A stretch of 64,000 nucleotides of DNA from contig NJPS01000044.1 in NCBI GenBank assembly GCA_002946415.1, positions 310,001-374,000 of the forward strand, written 5' to 3'. This DNA is from Rutstroemia sp. NJR-2017a BVV2. Its lineage: Eukaryota; Ascomycota; Leotiomycetes; Helotiales; Rutstroemiaceae. The notes below the pieces were generated by a model. It ran no database searches. It had not been told where the DNA came from and saw nothing but the letters and a program-made list of their open reading frames with translations. Positions within the stretch are counted from its first letter, which is position 1; the number at the start of each line of letters is the position of its first letter. The position numbers were made by a program, and so were the translations under genes. Shown piece by piece: positions 23,731-37,800 of the stretch.

Positions 23731-25080
23731 TGCGAGCTTGTCAGACGTAGACTTGCGAAAGTTGGTACAAAACGGGAGCTTGTGGAAAGCCCGAAGCAAT
23801 TAGGAATCGGCAGTCTGGCTCAAAATTTATCCGTCTTTGCCGATATGTTCAATGTCATGTATCCATTGTGATGTTCATCCGAACATTAGATGAGAATACG
23901 AAGCAGAAAGGTGGTGGAATCCTGCTTTGCCGTTGAATGAGGATGGAATTGGAAACTGGACACGTTCCGTGAAGTGATAGATGCACGAGCCACAGTCGTC
24001 CCTGCCTGCTACGCCACTTTCCTTAAAGATCTACAGCATCATGCTTCCAGGAAAAACTAAGTTACAATTACTCTTTGGGAATCTCAATTGTGCAAAGTCA
24101 AACAGAATTTTAGTTCATATGATGACAGATTATTACTCTCTCATCGTACATCAATTCATGCGTTCTGGTTTACTTCTACAGAATCCAAGTCCCAGTGAGC
24201 ATTTGTACAGCCACACCCCACCTCTAGGGCCAAATTCCATCTCCATCTCCCGAGAAAACCGTCTGACGTGAATATTAGACGCCATTAACAAATTTCATGC
24301 ACTATTCATGGTTGAAACATAAGATGAAATGTGGCCAGTTACCAGAGAAATGGAACGTTTCTTTCATACCCTTGCCACCGCCAACGATGACTGCATCATT
24401 TGGCAGCTCCAGACGAGGCGATTCTTATATCATCTCAAGTCAGCGGGCATAATACTCTATATTCACCACAAGCAAGCATCAGGTCACTTCAAGCAAAGAA
24501 CACAAGGTTTGTAGTAGAATTGGAGAGGTCAATGCTCTTTCTTTCATTCATTCAAGTACATCAATTACTTTACTTTACTGCATCCGGCACGCCCCAGGTC
24601 ATGCATATCTTGCAGACCTTCGCCTCCTTAACTCCAGCTCTTCCCGATGCCAGAAGTCTGGTCCAGCCAAACATTGGAAAATGCTCCGTTCCACCTCCAC
24701 AAGAGTCAAAGCAGAATAAATAACAGAAAATGTGTAAAAACAACGCTCGTGATATAACAAAACTCTGATGCTATTCCATATCCCATGCCATGATGATAAT
24801 GTATGATGATAACACTCGCCAAACGCGCATCCTTTTTTATCTCCCGTTTCAAGTCTGATCATGACTATAACAAAAAGAAAGATGGTATGAAGAAGAAGAG
24901 TAAAAAAGTGGTATCGTCCCATCCCTTGAAAGAGATATAAAGTTTATCTCCCATGACCCAAAAGCGCCTTTATAGTGATGCAGATGATAGACATATCCTA
25001 TGATCAAGGTATCACAAATCGTAAAATAAAAACAATAAAACAAATCCATAACTCGTTACAATGAAGCCGTGAAAGTCAAT
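23731..25080. other. intergenic region between HRD1 and the C2H2 gene
   Basis: Holds the HRD1 promoter and the 3' flank of the C2H2 gene. Open frames of 60-107 codons here have no domain and no splice partners. No RNA gene or repeat was recognised. Confidence 0.55.
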
Positions 25081-27423
25081 TTATGACTCACGCTTAACTT
25101 CCATAAGTTTTTCCAAATCCATACCGGTAAGATCATCGGCAATCCAGGAACCCTTCTCTTCCTCGGTGGCATTGTGGAAAGCGTCTGCTCTCCTCAAGGT
25201 CTGCACATCCAAGTCGGTAACGTAGGCCTTCTCATCGCCGAGCTTGATGCGGACTTCATAGTCGGTATCGAGCATCATATCGTCCTTCCAGAGACGACGA
25301 GGACCATCGAAGACGGCAAGAACACGCTTCTTCATCTTCATTTGAGATGTAGGGCATCCCCATGAAGATGGGAAATCCTTGCGCTTCTTGCGGCCTTTAG
25401 AGTTCAAGGTGACTCCTCCCTTTGAGTGAGTCATGCCGCGGGATTTCTGAACGCCATTCGGAGGATTGCGGTTTTGTTGACGTTTTCGGGAAGTGCGGGC
25501 GCGAAGAGTGTAGTCGTCGTCATTGTCGTCTTCGTTTTCTTCCTCATCCTCGTCTTCTGTTGCAGAGTAGACGTTGGTAGTAACAGGAAGAGCGTTGTTG
25601 CGAAGAGTCTCGTGGACAGCTTGGTCTTGCTCAACTTCGGCAAGGCGGCGAGCATTGATTGCCTCAGATGGCTCTTCTTGTTGGACGATACGAAGTACAC
25701 AGTCATCAAGATGCTCATAGAAGTCTTGCGCATTGCTGAATGTCGCTGAGCAAGTAGAACATTTGCCAGTAGCATCTGGCGCATAACCGGACAGTTTCTT
25801 TCCGCTGTTGATGTTGGCGGAAGTCTTCTTTCTGCTGTTAGGTGGGGTCTGCTCAACGGCGTGGACAGAGGTAAGATGTCGCTTGAAAACATCGGCGCGA
25901 TTGAACGACTTTTCTGCCGCAGAGCCTGAGCCTGGGCAGAATCCACACACCATTGTCCCTTTGTAATGAGTCAATGTGTGGCGGTTCTTATCGTACTTTC
26001 GAGCGAAGCCCTTGATGTGATAGTCACACGTTTGAATCGGGCATTTTTCCGGGCGCTCATTTTGGTGAGTCAACATATGAGCTTTCAGGTCCTTGAAGAC
26101 CTTGCCGCACTCTGGGTATGTGCAGCGACCCTTTTCTTTCGACTCTTCACCACTGAAGTTTCCTTCTTGGCTACCATAAGATTGATGGGAAATTGTTAGA
26201 GATGGCCTTCTAACCATCGGAGGTGGGTATGGGTAATATTGGGCTCCCAAATAGGGAGAGGCGCTTCCGGCCTTGATAGGTACAGGGCTCCTTGAAGAGA
26301 GCTGAGATGGAGAGGGAGAGGTAGGGTATAATGGAGCTTGGTAAGGAGAGAGTTCAGGATGTCCAGCGGTAGCTGATGTTGGACGAGCGGAATACGGAGC
26401 GTGGAGAATTGATGGGTCTATAAATCAAACGTTAGCATGTTATTTCTCTCCGGTCGCTTGGCAAGCTAGCAAGTGCAGGATTGACAGAGGAAACACACAA
26501 GAAGATTCAAGGGGCGCGACAAAATTGCCGCTAGATTGAGAAAAGAAAGGAGATTGTTGATATAAAGGATAAGACGAGGCCGGCTCGGAAGTAAATGATT
26601 GCGGAGTTGAAGACACTGGAGATGATCTGGTCCCATGACTTCGGGTCACGCTGCTTGGAGATGTGAAAACTGGCGTGTGCAAACTTGATGAAGATCGATG
26701 AGATACAGGAGAGATTGAAAGAGCGGAAACACGAGAAGAATCCAAACTTTCTCTTTTGAATTCTGCTCGAGTTGCGCTGACAGGTGTGATTGGTGAAGCG
26801 ACTGATGGTGCTGACTGCAGTGGGGATTGAAGTGTAGAGACAGAAGAAAGAGATCCCGAATTGGAAGAAATAGCAGAATTGTGGTGACGAGATGCAGATC
26901 TAGAGACATTTTCACACTCACCAACAAAGCCAGGCTTGGCCGAATTGAAGTCTACATTAAAGTCTTCCATACCTGCAGTGAAGTTGTAATCGGTACCATG
27001 ACCAAAGTTATCGTAGTTAACGATACTTGGGTTTATACCGAGACCGGTTCCCCACTCTGATACTGACACAATGTGGCCGTTGTTCGAATTCGGTGAGCCG
27101 ATGGTTGAGGATGTCGCAGAGGGTCCACTTGCGGTGGAGTAATTTGAAGGCGCAGCACCCCTAAGCTCTGGTGACTCGAGGAAATTTGGAGGGGCTTCGG
27201 CATACATTGTTGTATTGTCGAAGCCGGTAGAAATGGGATAAACATCTTGTGTTCTTGGGTAGGCGAATGCGGCATCCTCTATATGGAAATTTGGCATTCC
27301 GGTATATGGGTATTGTGGAGAGTACATTGAAGCGTCTGGGAAGAGCGGAAAGTCGGTTTCGTTATCGTTTCCCATGTGTCGCGACAGCATATGGAATGAG
27401 TGATCGGAGACTGCGGAAACCAT
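25081..27423 (-). CDS. C2H2 zinc-finger transcription regulator
   Basis: Two minus-strand exons, 27423-26499 and 26417-25081, with an 81-base intron (donor GTGTGT, acceptor TATAG); 753 residues. The N-terminal 400 residues are Ser/Pro/Tyr/Asn-rich and probably an activation or interaction region. Zinc fingers follow from about residue 407: CTYPEC...HMLTH, CPIQTC...HTLTH (with the segment FARKYDKNRH), CGFC...HLTSVH (with SFNRADVFKRH), and a degenerate CSTC...HLDDC. Then come an acidic run (EDEDEEENEDDNDDD), a basic GRKKRK nuclear signal and a C-terminal region rich in charged residues (LAVFDGPRRLWKDDMM, ADDLTGMDLEKLMEVK). The finger arrangement recalls a conserved fungal C2H2 family, but I cannot name the orthologue. 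It has an unusually long non-coding region upstream, which often accompanies developmental regulators. Confidence 0.85.
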
Positions 27424-28634
27424 TTTGTGTTGTGTTTTGTTTGAATATAAGACGGTGATGGCTGGCTATGTTGTCTTGGTGGAAGCCACTTATCGCCGAC
27501 TAGATTGCGGATCAGCAAATTGCTTCACAAATCATCTACCCAAACTAGTAGAAGAAAGCTGTCTACCTTTGAGTCGTTTGAGGCTCCACGATGAAATAGT
27601 GTAGTCGTGAATAGCTTCCTTGAAAGTGTGGTGTATGTTTGGGAAGGCTGGGTTGGGTGGAGGGTGGACCGGTATATATGCTTCGGTGCTCGTTGCGCGA
27701 ACCAGATATCGACGATGGTTGGATAGATAGCGGTACTAAAGTGGTATTTTGGGATGAATAGAGATACTATCTGAGACACTCTGCCAATGAAGGAAGCCGA
27801 CGTAAGAAGAAGGCGAGGCACGGAGAATATATATGTATAAGGTTGTGGATGAGTGAGATAGGACCGGGGACTAGGTAGCCAGGTAGGTAGGTGAGAGAAA
27901 AGAGGGTCGTGAGAAAAGAAAGTAAAAGTCCTAGTGTAGGCCGAAGGAGTAAGATGCAGTAATTCGGGGAGTAGAAGGTTCCTTGTGTTGTTTATTGCCA
28001 AGTGGGAGAGGGGAGGGGGAGCGGGATGAACGCTAGGTCTAGTACCTAGTATGATGTTTGGGGAAGAAGTAGATGTGATGTGCAAAGCGAGCGAGTAGAT
28101 ATGTGAGGTAGGTATAATGATTCGCTTTCAGGATTTCTGCTTCCTGCTCGATGATGATGATAATGATGTTGTTGGAGGTGCTGATCAATGTATCTAGGCA
28201 CTTTGGGTATAATCTCGAAGGATGATGTCCCTTTTTGAAAAGAATCCGGAGTGGAAGGGGGGTTACCCTAAGGATTAATATCATAATAACAGCATTATAT
28301 GGGAGGGATAATCGTAGGGGATATCGTGCTAGTGGGGAAAGTTCGACTGGGTATGGACCCAGGAAAAAGATGTGTGCTAAGCCCGCTCGATGAACATGGT
28401 ATTAATCCTTGTCAGCCCGAAAGTTACCAAATTCCCAGTTGATATTCAATACCCCGGAATAGCCTTGTTAAAAAGAAGAACGATGTTTCAATATGAGAGC
28501 TCCTGCTATAGGGCCGTGCTTGCAAAAGTAGTTCTTGTACATACTTACGACCAACTGCTATTTACCTATTTCGACCGACTCCGTAGACGTTTGCACCAGT
28601 AACCCGATACCACTAGGGAAACTAACCAATGTAG

Positions 28635-28644
28635 GTACCGGTAC
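28635..28644. repeat. 10-base palindrome GTACCGGTAC, copy 1
   Basis: Perfect inverted repeat in a spacer, preceded by GTAG. The same decamer occurs at 30033-30042 and 62961-62970. Confidence 0.6.
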
Positions 28645-29070
28645 AAGTCAATCAGTCAGTTGGAAATTGACACCCAGATAGCGGGTGCTTAGAGGAGAGA
28701 CAGCGCACAGTGGCTCTGTCAAAGCCTCGGCCTAGACGGCTAGGAAGAATGGGGTATAGGCCATCGTCCATGGCTCACATAAAAACCGAATCCGGGTGTG
28801 CCTACGAGATACTAATGGAACTCACCGCAGTGGATGCAATGCAGTGCAGATGCATAATAACCTTTACACCTTATCTAGCACAGCAAATACACTACACCAA
28901 AACCACATGCACCACATGCACACCAACTCTCCAAAAATTACACCACAAAAACAGGCACCAAAAAGAACACAGCCTTACCCGAATGCATCTGACAAAATGT
29001 ATGGCTCCGACTAAGGCCTTTCCAGTTAGCAGATGCATGATACTACTGTAACTGTGCAGTACAGTTCTGA

Positions 29071-29097
29071 ACACCCATACACCCATACACCCATACA
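29071..29097 (+). repeat. short tandem repeat, unit ACACCCAT
   Basis: Three consecutive copies of an 8-base unit in non-coding DNA. Confidence 0.8.
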
Positions 29098-30032
29098 ATT
29101 ATTATGAGTGGCCACCTAGGGAAAAAGGCGATGTACTACATCGCCATCTCCGTGTAGTCGGTCAGTCAAAAAGTAAAATCGTCCTTGGGGAATACTGGGG
29201 TTTCTCCTACAACCTGGGTGTAAGATATTACCTAGTACAGCCATTTCTCCCAAGGTGATAAAGTAATATAAAGTAGCTTTGATTGTATTTTCGTAGCATC
29301 TACCAATCACATCGTCGCAACCCAAAACCCTAGACAGAACATAAGCACACTCATGCCCGGGAAATCATGGGTGAGATCCCCTTGTCACTGTCCTTCCCGA
29401 TTACCACAATACAGTACCGGGCCTTCCCTCGCACCTTGCTGGGGTTGAAGCAAATGATGTGTGCCTCACGCAGATCCCCATTCTACCCTTACTCCTCCCA
29501 AAGTCCAACAGCCTACCATCTCGGATGAGGAACAGGTTAATAAAGTTAAGGCTTTACCCTGCTACATTCGCCTACTTTCGCTACTCTTGTACAAAAGCAG
29601 TGGAGAGCGAGTGTGGGTATCTGTGGGTTGAGTGGCTAGATCTTCCATGTCATCCATATTGGGAATTATCCATATCCAAAACAAGATTAATGCAATCCTT
29701 GACTATTCATTTGTGAGTTACATCAATACTTTTATCCATACTTCTGGCCTAGTCCGCTCAGAACATGCATCCACGGTATCGATACGTATGATCGACAGGA
29801 AGATATCGACTATGGGATGGGCGAGAGAGATGGGGGCATTTTGCTGTTGCCTGGAATCTGGATGTACCATTGTCATTACATTGATTCGGATTTGAAGGTA
29901 CCTCCTGCTCGTACATCGAACGATTGATCCAGACAGTGTGAGATAGAAGAGACACAAATAGAAGTCTATCGGGAGGGATAATCGACTACGGACTGCGGTT
30001 GCACCGTGGTCTAATCATCTAGGTAGGTATTG

Positions 30033-30042
30033 GTACCGGTAC
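30033..30042. repeat. 10-base palindrome GTACCGGTAC, copy 2
   Basis: Same decamer as at 28635, preceded here by GGTAGGTATTG. Confidence 0.6.
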
Positions 30043-33000
30043 GAAGCTCTGACAGATTGCAACTCTGCCATCAACCATCGGCCCTCTACAGCACCCTCTA
30101 CTTTACTGCACCCCGTGCCCTCTCCCACTTTCTCATCCCAAAGTACTGTCCCCCGTCCATCGCAGTAGCGCATCTTACCATGCAGTCTGTGGTCTGTGGC
30201 TAACTAGAACTCTGGTCAGGGGCGCACAACCTCTTATTGGCCGATGTACGAAAAAGCCATCCGTGGCTCGTACCAACCACAAAATTCGCTAGTCTACTCG
30301 GCCACAGACCACCGGCCACAAAGCCTTTCACCTCAACGTATCAATCGGTATCCACCGAGGCATCCTTTTAGACGGGTCTCTTCACCAAAAGTTTTGTTTC
30401 TGTAGCACAGCCTCGAAAGTGCACAGCCATCCTTTTCCCTCTGGCTGTGCGTACTGTACTCGTCGTCACCATCGTCACCATATCGTCATACTGAAGCCCT
30501 GCATTAATCACAGTCGGAAGCATTACTCATTGGTCGAAATGCGAAAGAGTGTTAATTAATGCCTGCTCTGTTTGCTATGCCTCATCGTTCCAGAAGATTT
30601 CCAAGGAAATCAAATTAGACGGTTGCGAATATCATCATTACGGATCCGTTACAGATCAACGGACGCTATTTTTCCAGTGCTCTCGTTTCCTTCCCCACCA
30701 AGCCGGGCGGGACGGGAAAGGACCCCATTTATTTCGACTTCGCAAGGCAGATTTAATTTCCTTCTACGAAGTACGTTAAGGTTACTCGTACTCTTTCTGC
30801 CCGAGTTCATACCAAGCAACCAAATTACGGCCTCCTGCGAGCACCTCGTACTAGAGTCATCAACGTCCAGACGATGGCCAATGGATCTAAACGGCCACTC
30901 CCTTCCTTCCCATCTCTCCTCCGCCCTGTTGCTTTCTGCATCGTAAATACACAATGCCCCTGACGTTACTTTCGTCCCTATGTGCAGTACTGTACTCGTT
31001 TTGTGTGCCAGGCCACCTGCATATTCGATCTCCACATTCTTCCCATCTCATTCAATCTTTTAGGTTTCTCTCGTGTCACAGAAGGATCCAAAACATCTGA
31101 CCAAAAGGCCTGTGGATATTGAGTTCACGCATTGTATATGCCCTCCGGTCTCTTTGCCTTTGTCCAACCCACGAACATCCCAATCACGCGGCATAAAGCT
31201 CGATCCTTATCGAAGGATTAGAGTCATAATCCTTCTAGAAGCCATACTGGACTTACCTGCCGGTTACTCATACATTGCCATGGTACTCGGTAAGAATAGC
31301 TCCTGTCTGCTTTCCCCCCAGGAGTTCATTAGAAAGCATTGAACGAACCCCCTGCTTTCCACCTCTGCAACTCTTCGGAACTCAGCCCTATGAACTCAAT
31401 CCCTAACACTCCAAACCGGACCCCAAATCCCCTTTCACTTCATACCCAACCATTTGGCCAACAAACGCTTGGCTTCTAACCAATATCCCTACCTAGCTCA
31501 ATTTCATATGTTCATATGATATGATATGATCCCCTTTGGAGCATTCAAAACCGTCTTGGCGTCTGATCCTGATGGTTATCTTCGCGGCTACGACGCTTCG
31601 AATTGGCTGGCTAAATTAAACTTCTCAAACATCGAACGTGAGCAAAGTCGTTGGGAATAGAGTAAAGCAAAAGTTAAAAGTAACGATTTCTATTATCAGC
31701 ACAAGTTTGCGAATATTCTTTCGCCATGTGGCACCCCTTAGGATTTTTCAATTTTTCGGGTTTTTTTGTGTGTCTTGGTGTCGAAATTCTTTCCTCGTGC
31801 GATGTTTAGGTGTTATGCTTCTCCACCGAGTAAGGCAAAACATGCGAGTGAGCATATCGTGCTACCTTACCGGCTCCAGGCTGCGTCCGGCATTTGAGAA
31901 TGCATTGCCCGATGGTGGTGGCATGCTGTACTGTGCTGAATTCGGATTACTCATACGTATAAATTAATGTACCGTACAATAAGGTTTCCACTACAAGTCT
32001 GGTGATGCTTAAGGATTTCAGAAACATACGATTGTACCCTGACCGACAACAACTCGAAAGTCGAACGCGGTCTTGTAGTCCGTTGGCGTCAGTAGCACAG
32101 CCTTTCTGGAGAATTAGCTAACCATCTTCCGTATCGCCATTTCAGATAGTTTGTAGAAATAGCCCAGAAACTACCAGTGCCTCATTTCGACATGTTCATC
32201 TTCATTTTATAGGGCTGAGCACGAACCAATCGAAGCGCGCAAAATCGATCATTATTCACCCCCATATGCATGCACAGTCTCGAGTACATGTCGCAAGTCG
32301 GTCATCACCGTCCATTTGTGCCTAGGACCTTTCCCCAACTCAATTACTCCACCGCTACTTGCAACATTTCGTACCAGAACCAATCGCACTCCATGATCGG
32401 CGAGGACTCCCTTCTTGCAGAAAACGATAATCACCCTCTCGATGATTTTGATTCTGACGTTGCAATGAACCAACCAACGGCCCTCAGGCGCGTGCGCGAC
32501 TAGACGGTGGGATAGGTGGGTTGGGTGGGTGGAATGTAACTCTGCCATGCAGTGAGCTGCCAGTAACGTTTCAATATACCGAAAAGGGTGCTTCTTCAGC
32601 TTACATATGAAGGAGATGGCGTTCGCGGATAATTTTTGTCGTTGCCTATCTTCCTCACAACTCACGCAACCATCTCTTCCAACGTCACTGATGGACGAAC
32701 AACTCATAGACATCATCTACCTATTTTCGCCTCCTCAAAGCAACATCGCATCACAATCTGCTCGCCGCGCATTGAAAGGTTTATGAAAGCGGTGTACGGT
32801 GCTCGTTTCTCTCGTATTGAAGATCCTATGGTTACGATATTGATATTAATTATCCCTCCCAGATCAGATTCAGATCATGCATCTACATCCGGAAGCAAGA
32901 ACATATTGATTAACTGCCAGCAATGCACTGATTCGCAGTACCGTGCTGTATAATTCGGTAGTGATCGACCAAGCCAGAGGAACAGTACAGTAGGGTTGCG

Positions 33001-33520
33001 CAATCCTAGCTAGCCAAGCGCAATACAACACTCGCCCACTTCATCGCACCAAACCAAACTCTGCTCCTCAGCATCAACATTCTAGACCGGGAGTCTATCT
33101 GTTTGTCTGAAACATGAGAAAAATAAGTTCAGACCTTCCTTTCTTTCGCTTTCGCCATGAGATTAGCAACTATTAAGCGAGCGAGGGAGCGAAAAAAATG
33201 AAGGGGCACCAGACTTTCCAAAACCTAGCAAGAAGCGGGGAAAGGGCCAAAAGGTAGGAGATTTTCAAGCCACATCTATTCGACAAGTTCTACATGCAAG
33301 CTCTGTCAATACGGTACAAGCCGCAGCTAGTTTCTTTGCTCGAGCTCCCTCCCAGGTTGATCCTGTTTGAGGATTGGGTTTGGGCTTGGGAAATCGGATG
33401 ATATGAGGGGTTGTCGTCGGGTGTTGAGTTTTGTATTATTAGAATTACTGGGTAGGTCCTGGCCTGGAGGATGGCGGTAGTTGTTTATCAGTACTTAAGA
33501 AGGAATCGTGGTAAGTTGGT

Positions 33521-33549
33521 GGTCAGTGGTCAGTGGTCAGTGGTCAGTG
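33521..33549 (+). repeat. short tandem repeat, unit GGTCAGT
   Basis: Four consecutive perfect copies of a 7-base unit in non-coding DNA. Confidence 0.85.
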
Positions 33550-34781
33550 AGGCCAGGAGCTAGACATGTCAAAAGGACGTTCTAGCCAGCAGAGACTTAG
33601 GGGCAAGCGGGAAGATAGTACACGAGCCAGAGAAGTGTCAAAGTATCGCACTTCTGTGCGATAGGATGAATGGATGCTCCAAATGGATGTTGTCTACCTT
33701 TCCCTTTCTACCCTGAACCTTACCAAACGACCATATCTACGAAGTAGTACTTGCGTCTTTTTTAACAGTACCGGACCGGGAATCCATCGCCGAACATTGG
33801 GGTCCAGAACCCAAAAACAACTTGTCGCTCATGCAAAATCGTTCGATAGCAAAACTAATTTGGGGTGTCATCACCCCATTCATTCATCTAATATCATCAA
33901 TACAGAGTGCAGTATGAACATCTCCTCTGGGACCATGCGATCTAGCTTCAACTTTCCCACGCGAGAATACCAAAAGGAAGGATTGATCGCCCGTACGTAC
34001 CCGCTTGGGCATCTACTAACGCATTCCCCTTCATTTATCTTCATATTAGCTCAGTTAAGTTATCACATCCACGATCCCAGAGATTATCAATCAATCAATG
34101 CCAGCAACCATGCCCTGTAAAACTAAACTCTCCTCTCCATCCTCCTATTTTTATCCCCTCCTCATGCGGCTCTGTTCTCTGCTCCCCCCCACCCAATCCG
34201 GCATAGTCCGCTCGCCCAGATCGTAACAGCGACCAATCATCCACGGGCAAAAATGGCCTCCCTGTCGTGCAACCCCATTCTGGCACCCTTGCCTCCGCGG
34301 GCCAGTGAAGATGCGCGTTCCACTGTTTTTTGGGAACGAAATGACAAGCATTGAAAGCACAGGGAGATGCGATAGGATGGGATAGAAGAAAAGTTGTCAA
34401 AGCGGGAGGAAGGGCAAGGGAGGCGATGAGCGTTTCCTAGAACGGAGATAGTAGATCGGTGCAACCAAATCCTCGGGCTCCGTTGTCTGTCTGTTCGCTC
34501 GTTCATTTTGTCTGTGTGTTGTGTTAAGTCGGTCGCTTCAATGTTTTTCTGGCCCCGGTCGGGCAAAGTGCGAGTTTGGCTTTACCCTACCCTGAAATAG
34601 AACTCGCTGGATAGGAAATAAAACTCATATGTCGTTATCCGTTTTGCATTGAGTAAGATACTAACGGGGGTTTCCAGAGTTTGAGACTGGTTCATAGGTT
34701 ATCACATCCATCTGACTAGGAAGTTGGGTTCTCAGGTGATTCTGGCACTCCTACGTGAAGGAAAGCTTCCATTTCATTTTT

Positions 34782-34847
34782 ACACCTACACCTACACCCA
34801 CACCCACACCCACACCCACACCCACGCCCACGCCCACGCCCACACAC
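34782..34847 (+). repeat. hexanucleotide microsatellite, ACACCC variants
   Basis: About eleven 6-base units in order ACACCT, ACACCC and ACGCCC. The orderly change of variants along the array suggests local slippage. It is not the TTAGGG-type telomere repeat of filamentous fungi. Confidence 0.85.
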
Positions 34848-37800
34848 CTTTCAAGTCAGATCAGTGCATATTCTGTACGACCGATCTCCCATCTCCCATC
34901 TCAAATGCGCAATGCCAAAATGCTCATCTCTGTACCACAAAGGCAAAATCACTGTACCACAAAGGCAAATCAACCAAAGAAACTCATCCGCCAAGTCGCC
35001 GACGTGAGGATCTGGTGGATCTATTGGCATGCTTGCATATCCTCAAATTCTCTTTCTTTTTTTCGATGATGTCTGGTCTGTGTGTAGAGTACAAAGTATC
35101 TTTACTTTGCGTTACTGTACATGTGCTCATTATCGCTTTTGCTCCAACGTGCTTGCGGGGGTGTCGGATAATTACCTGGGTCTCTTCCTTCAATGTCTGT
35201 TTCTGTATCTTCCTGCGCGGAGAAAATCGCGAGAGGGATCCGGATCCAGAACCATTTCCCTTTCATCCCAACTAGCACGCGGGAAACGGGACCGGAAAGT
35301 ACGGGGAAAGTCCGAAGAGCAAAAAACTCTCTCTCCTTGAACTCTGGCTGGGTACCAGGTACTTGCCTCTTTGCATTTATTTACCTTTGGCCTTAACCTT
35401 ACTTTTCGCTACTCAATACCACCCCCCTATGCATCAAGCAGTTCTGAAAGAAAACCATACCCCCCTTCCTCCCAAACAGGAAATCCAGCAAAACCCCATC
35501 TTCGCCTATTTCTTCTCAATCCGTATATTCAATGTAACCTTAATCCACACCCACCCTTTTCCGATCTCAAGATTGAGGCCGAGAAGCAAAACGTGGCATG
35601 CTTGTTTGGACTGCTGGAGTCGTGCGCTGTGATTGGAGCGTTTTCGACGATTCTCGCTCGGGGCCGGGGAGAGCATGCGACGGAGACAGGGGAGGGGAGA
35701 AAAGCCGAAGGCAGCAGAATTACTTGTGAGGGAATGTGGTTAGGGTTGTACATACGGGAAGTGAGTCTGTTCTGGGTTGGTGTTGGTGTCGCCCTGTGTG
35801 ATGGAAGGAACGGAGGGAAGTATCGTGCGAGTCGAACGGATTGGTTGGTTGGGTTTGGTTACGGTTAGGGTTACAGAGGATGGCAAATTGGGGGGATTGT
35901 CTCCGGTACTTGGGTACTTGGGGGCTGGTTTAGGTAGGTGTGTACAATATACGCCCCGTATGTGTCTGTCTAGATTAGATGTGTCTCTGAAGAAGGTTAA
36001 GATTAAGATTTTGACCAAGTAGATGAATACACATGGGGTGAATGAAGATTATTAATCTTAGCAATGACGCTTCATGAGTCTGGCGTTTCGGCACTGCGAT
36101 GTACCTTCCTCTTTCTCTCCCAATATCGCAATGAAGTTCTAGATCATAGCATGATAGTAGCATGATGATAGCATGATACTGTATCCACTCCTTAGGACTA
36201 CCGCACCAGTATCTATCCATCATCCCATATCACGTCTCTGTCCCGTGCCCCAGACCGGGCCAACGAACAAATCACCTCATCCCGCACCTCCCTTTCGCCT
36301 CTCCCCTCTCCCCTCTCCCCTTAGCCTTCCCTCTCCCGCAAGTCATCTGCCCCAGAAAAGCACCAAGCTTCGCACCCCACCTATTCATAGCACAACCCGC
36401 ATAACGCCACGCCCATCGCCCATCGCCCGCACACACATGTGTAACCTCGTCAATCACCGTCCTGTCAACAACACACATCCACCTCTAGGCTCCAGCTTTT
36501 TCGACTTCATCCTTCAATACTTGGCCGATCTAGTCGTGGCGGATCGGATTGGTGGTGGGGGGAGGAAGCATGATGGCTCAATTTCCCCTGCAGTTTGGCT
36601 TTTGCTTTTGGGGATCGTACTGCTTTGGGATGAGTTGCTTGCAGCAGAGCAGAGGGTCCCTGCGATGATCAGAACCAGAGCGAAATTTGACGTCCTATCC
36701 TTGATGTCGTATCTGAAACTTCGAGAACTGTTGATTGGAATGTGGTGGCGGGAGGTGGGTGCATCTGCTTCTTTTTTTAGGTATTGATATGGAGGCGTGA
36801 TTTGTGCTTTCAAGAGGGCGGAAATTGAGATCGGATGGAATGATTGAATGAGGGCAGCGAGGGTACGGTACTCGTACCTTCAATTCATCGAATGGTTGGC
36901 TGGTATACGGTTCCTGCGTTTACGAGCTTCTTAACGTTAGGTGGGTGAGCAAGTGAGTGAGTATGTAACTGATCGCCCTGCTCCGTTGTACGAGCCGCAT
37001 TGTATTGTATTATTGCAGACTTCTTCCAGTGAGGAATCTCACATTGCTACCGTCTCCGATACTACTACATGCAGTTCGTTCTAATTCTGCTGCTGCTCGG
37101 TCCCTTATTTCTACATCCTGTCTCGTATCTTGCGCGTACCATTGCTATGCTATTTCTATCCCATCCTCTCTTACATGCAAGAATGCTCAATCGCAATTTC
37201 CATCTTCCAATTCCCATATCCAATCTTCTTGACGTTCATCGCTCTCGCAATCTTGATCCCCACCTTGTCCCGCTGTGGGAACCTCGTCCCGCCTTCACTG
37301 ACGACACCGCTGAGACATCCGCGTTCGGTTACGGCGGTTGGATGAAGCGTTAATGGATCCGGAAACGTCATACATATGCATCTGATCGGTGGTCGATAGG
37401 CTGCGCGAGAACATACAGTAAAATTTGCGTGTGGATTAGGAAGGAGAAGCTACTGTGCGGGAGATTATGGAAGTGGATCTGAGGATCAAGATTTTCAGAA
37501 GAACTGTATCTGAATAACCCAAGTGGGCCATCGATGAGCAGGTTATGATCTTTCAGATCGTTGGATGGATCCCAAAGTCCGTTGTTAAGATATCAGGGAA
37601 GATCTGCATGACATCCCTTGCGCCGGACAGATTTTCCTGGAGTCCACAATTGCACGTAGTAGAAGTTAGGTAATAGTGCAATCTTCTATCTGTATCATCT
37701 GAACTTGTGAAGAACCTTCCATGCTCCTCGTAGATCTTCTGGTACCCGACGTAAATTCTTTCATTCCCTTTGGATATCCTTCCCCTTTCCCCTTTATCCA

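Noticed and set aside
27525..28085. 186-codon minus-strand frame upstream of the C2H2 gene
   Set aside because: Ser/Thr/Pro/His-rich frame in promoter-like sequence, with no domain. Most likely leader or promoter.
34782..34847. Telomere-like or interstitial telomeric repeat
   Set aside because: The units are ACACCC/ACGCCC, not TTAGGG/CCCTAA. Treated as a microsatellite.
29041..34850. CRISPR-like array suggested by several short repeats
   Set aside because: The units are contiguous without spacers and the genome is fungal.
35371..35868. 165-codon open frame in the gene-poor region
   Set aside because: Composition changes along it, there is no domain or splice continuation, and overlapping frames on both strands are equally open.
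36173..36787. 204-codon open frame, Pro-rich then hydrophobic
   Set aside because: The first half is C-rich low complexity and the second half has no family pattern. The opposite strand is open too.
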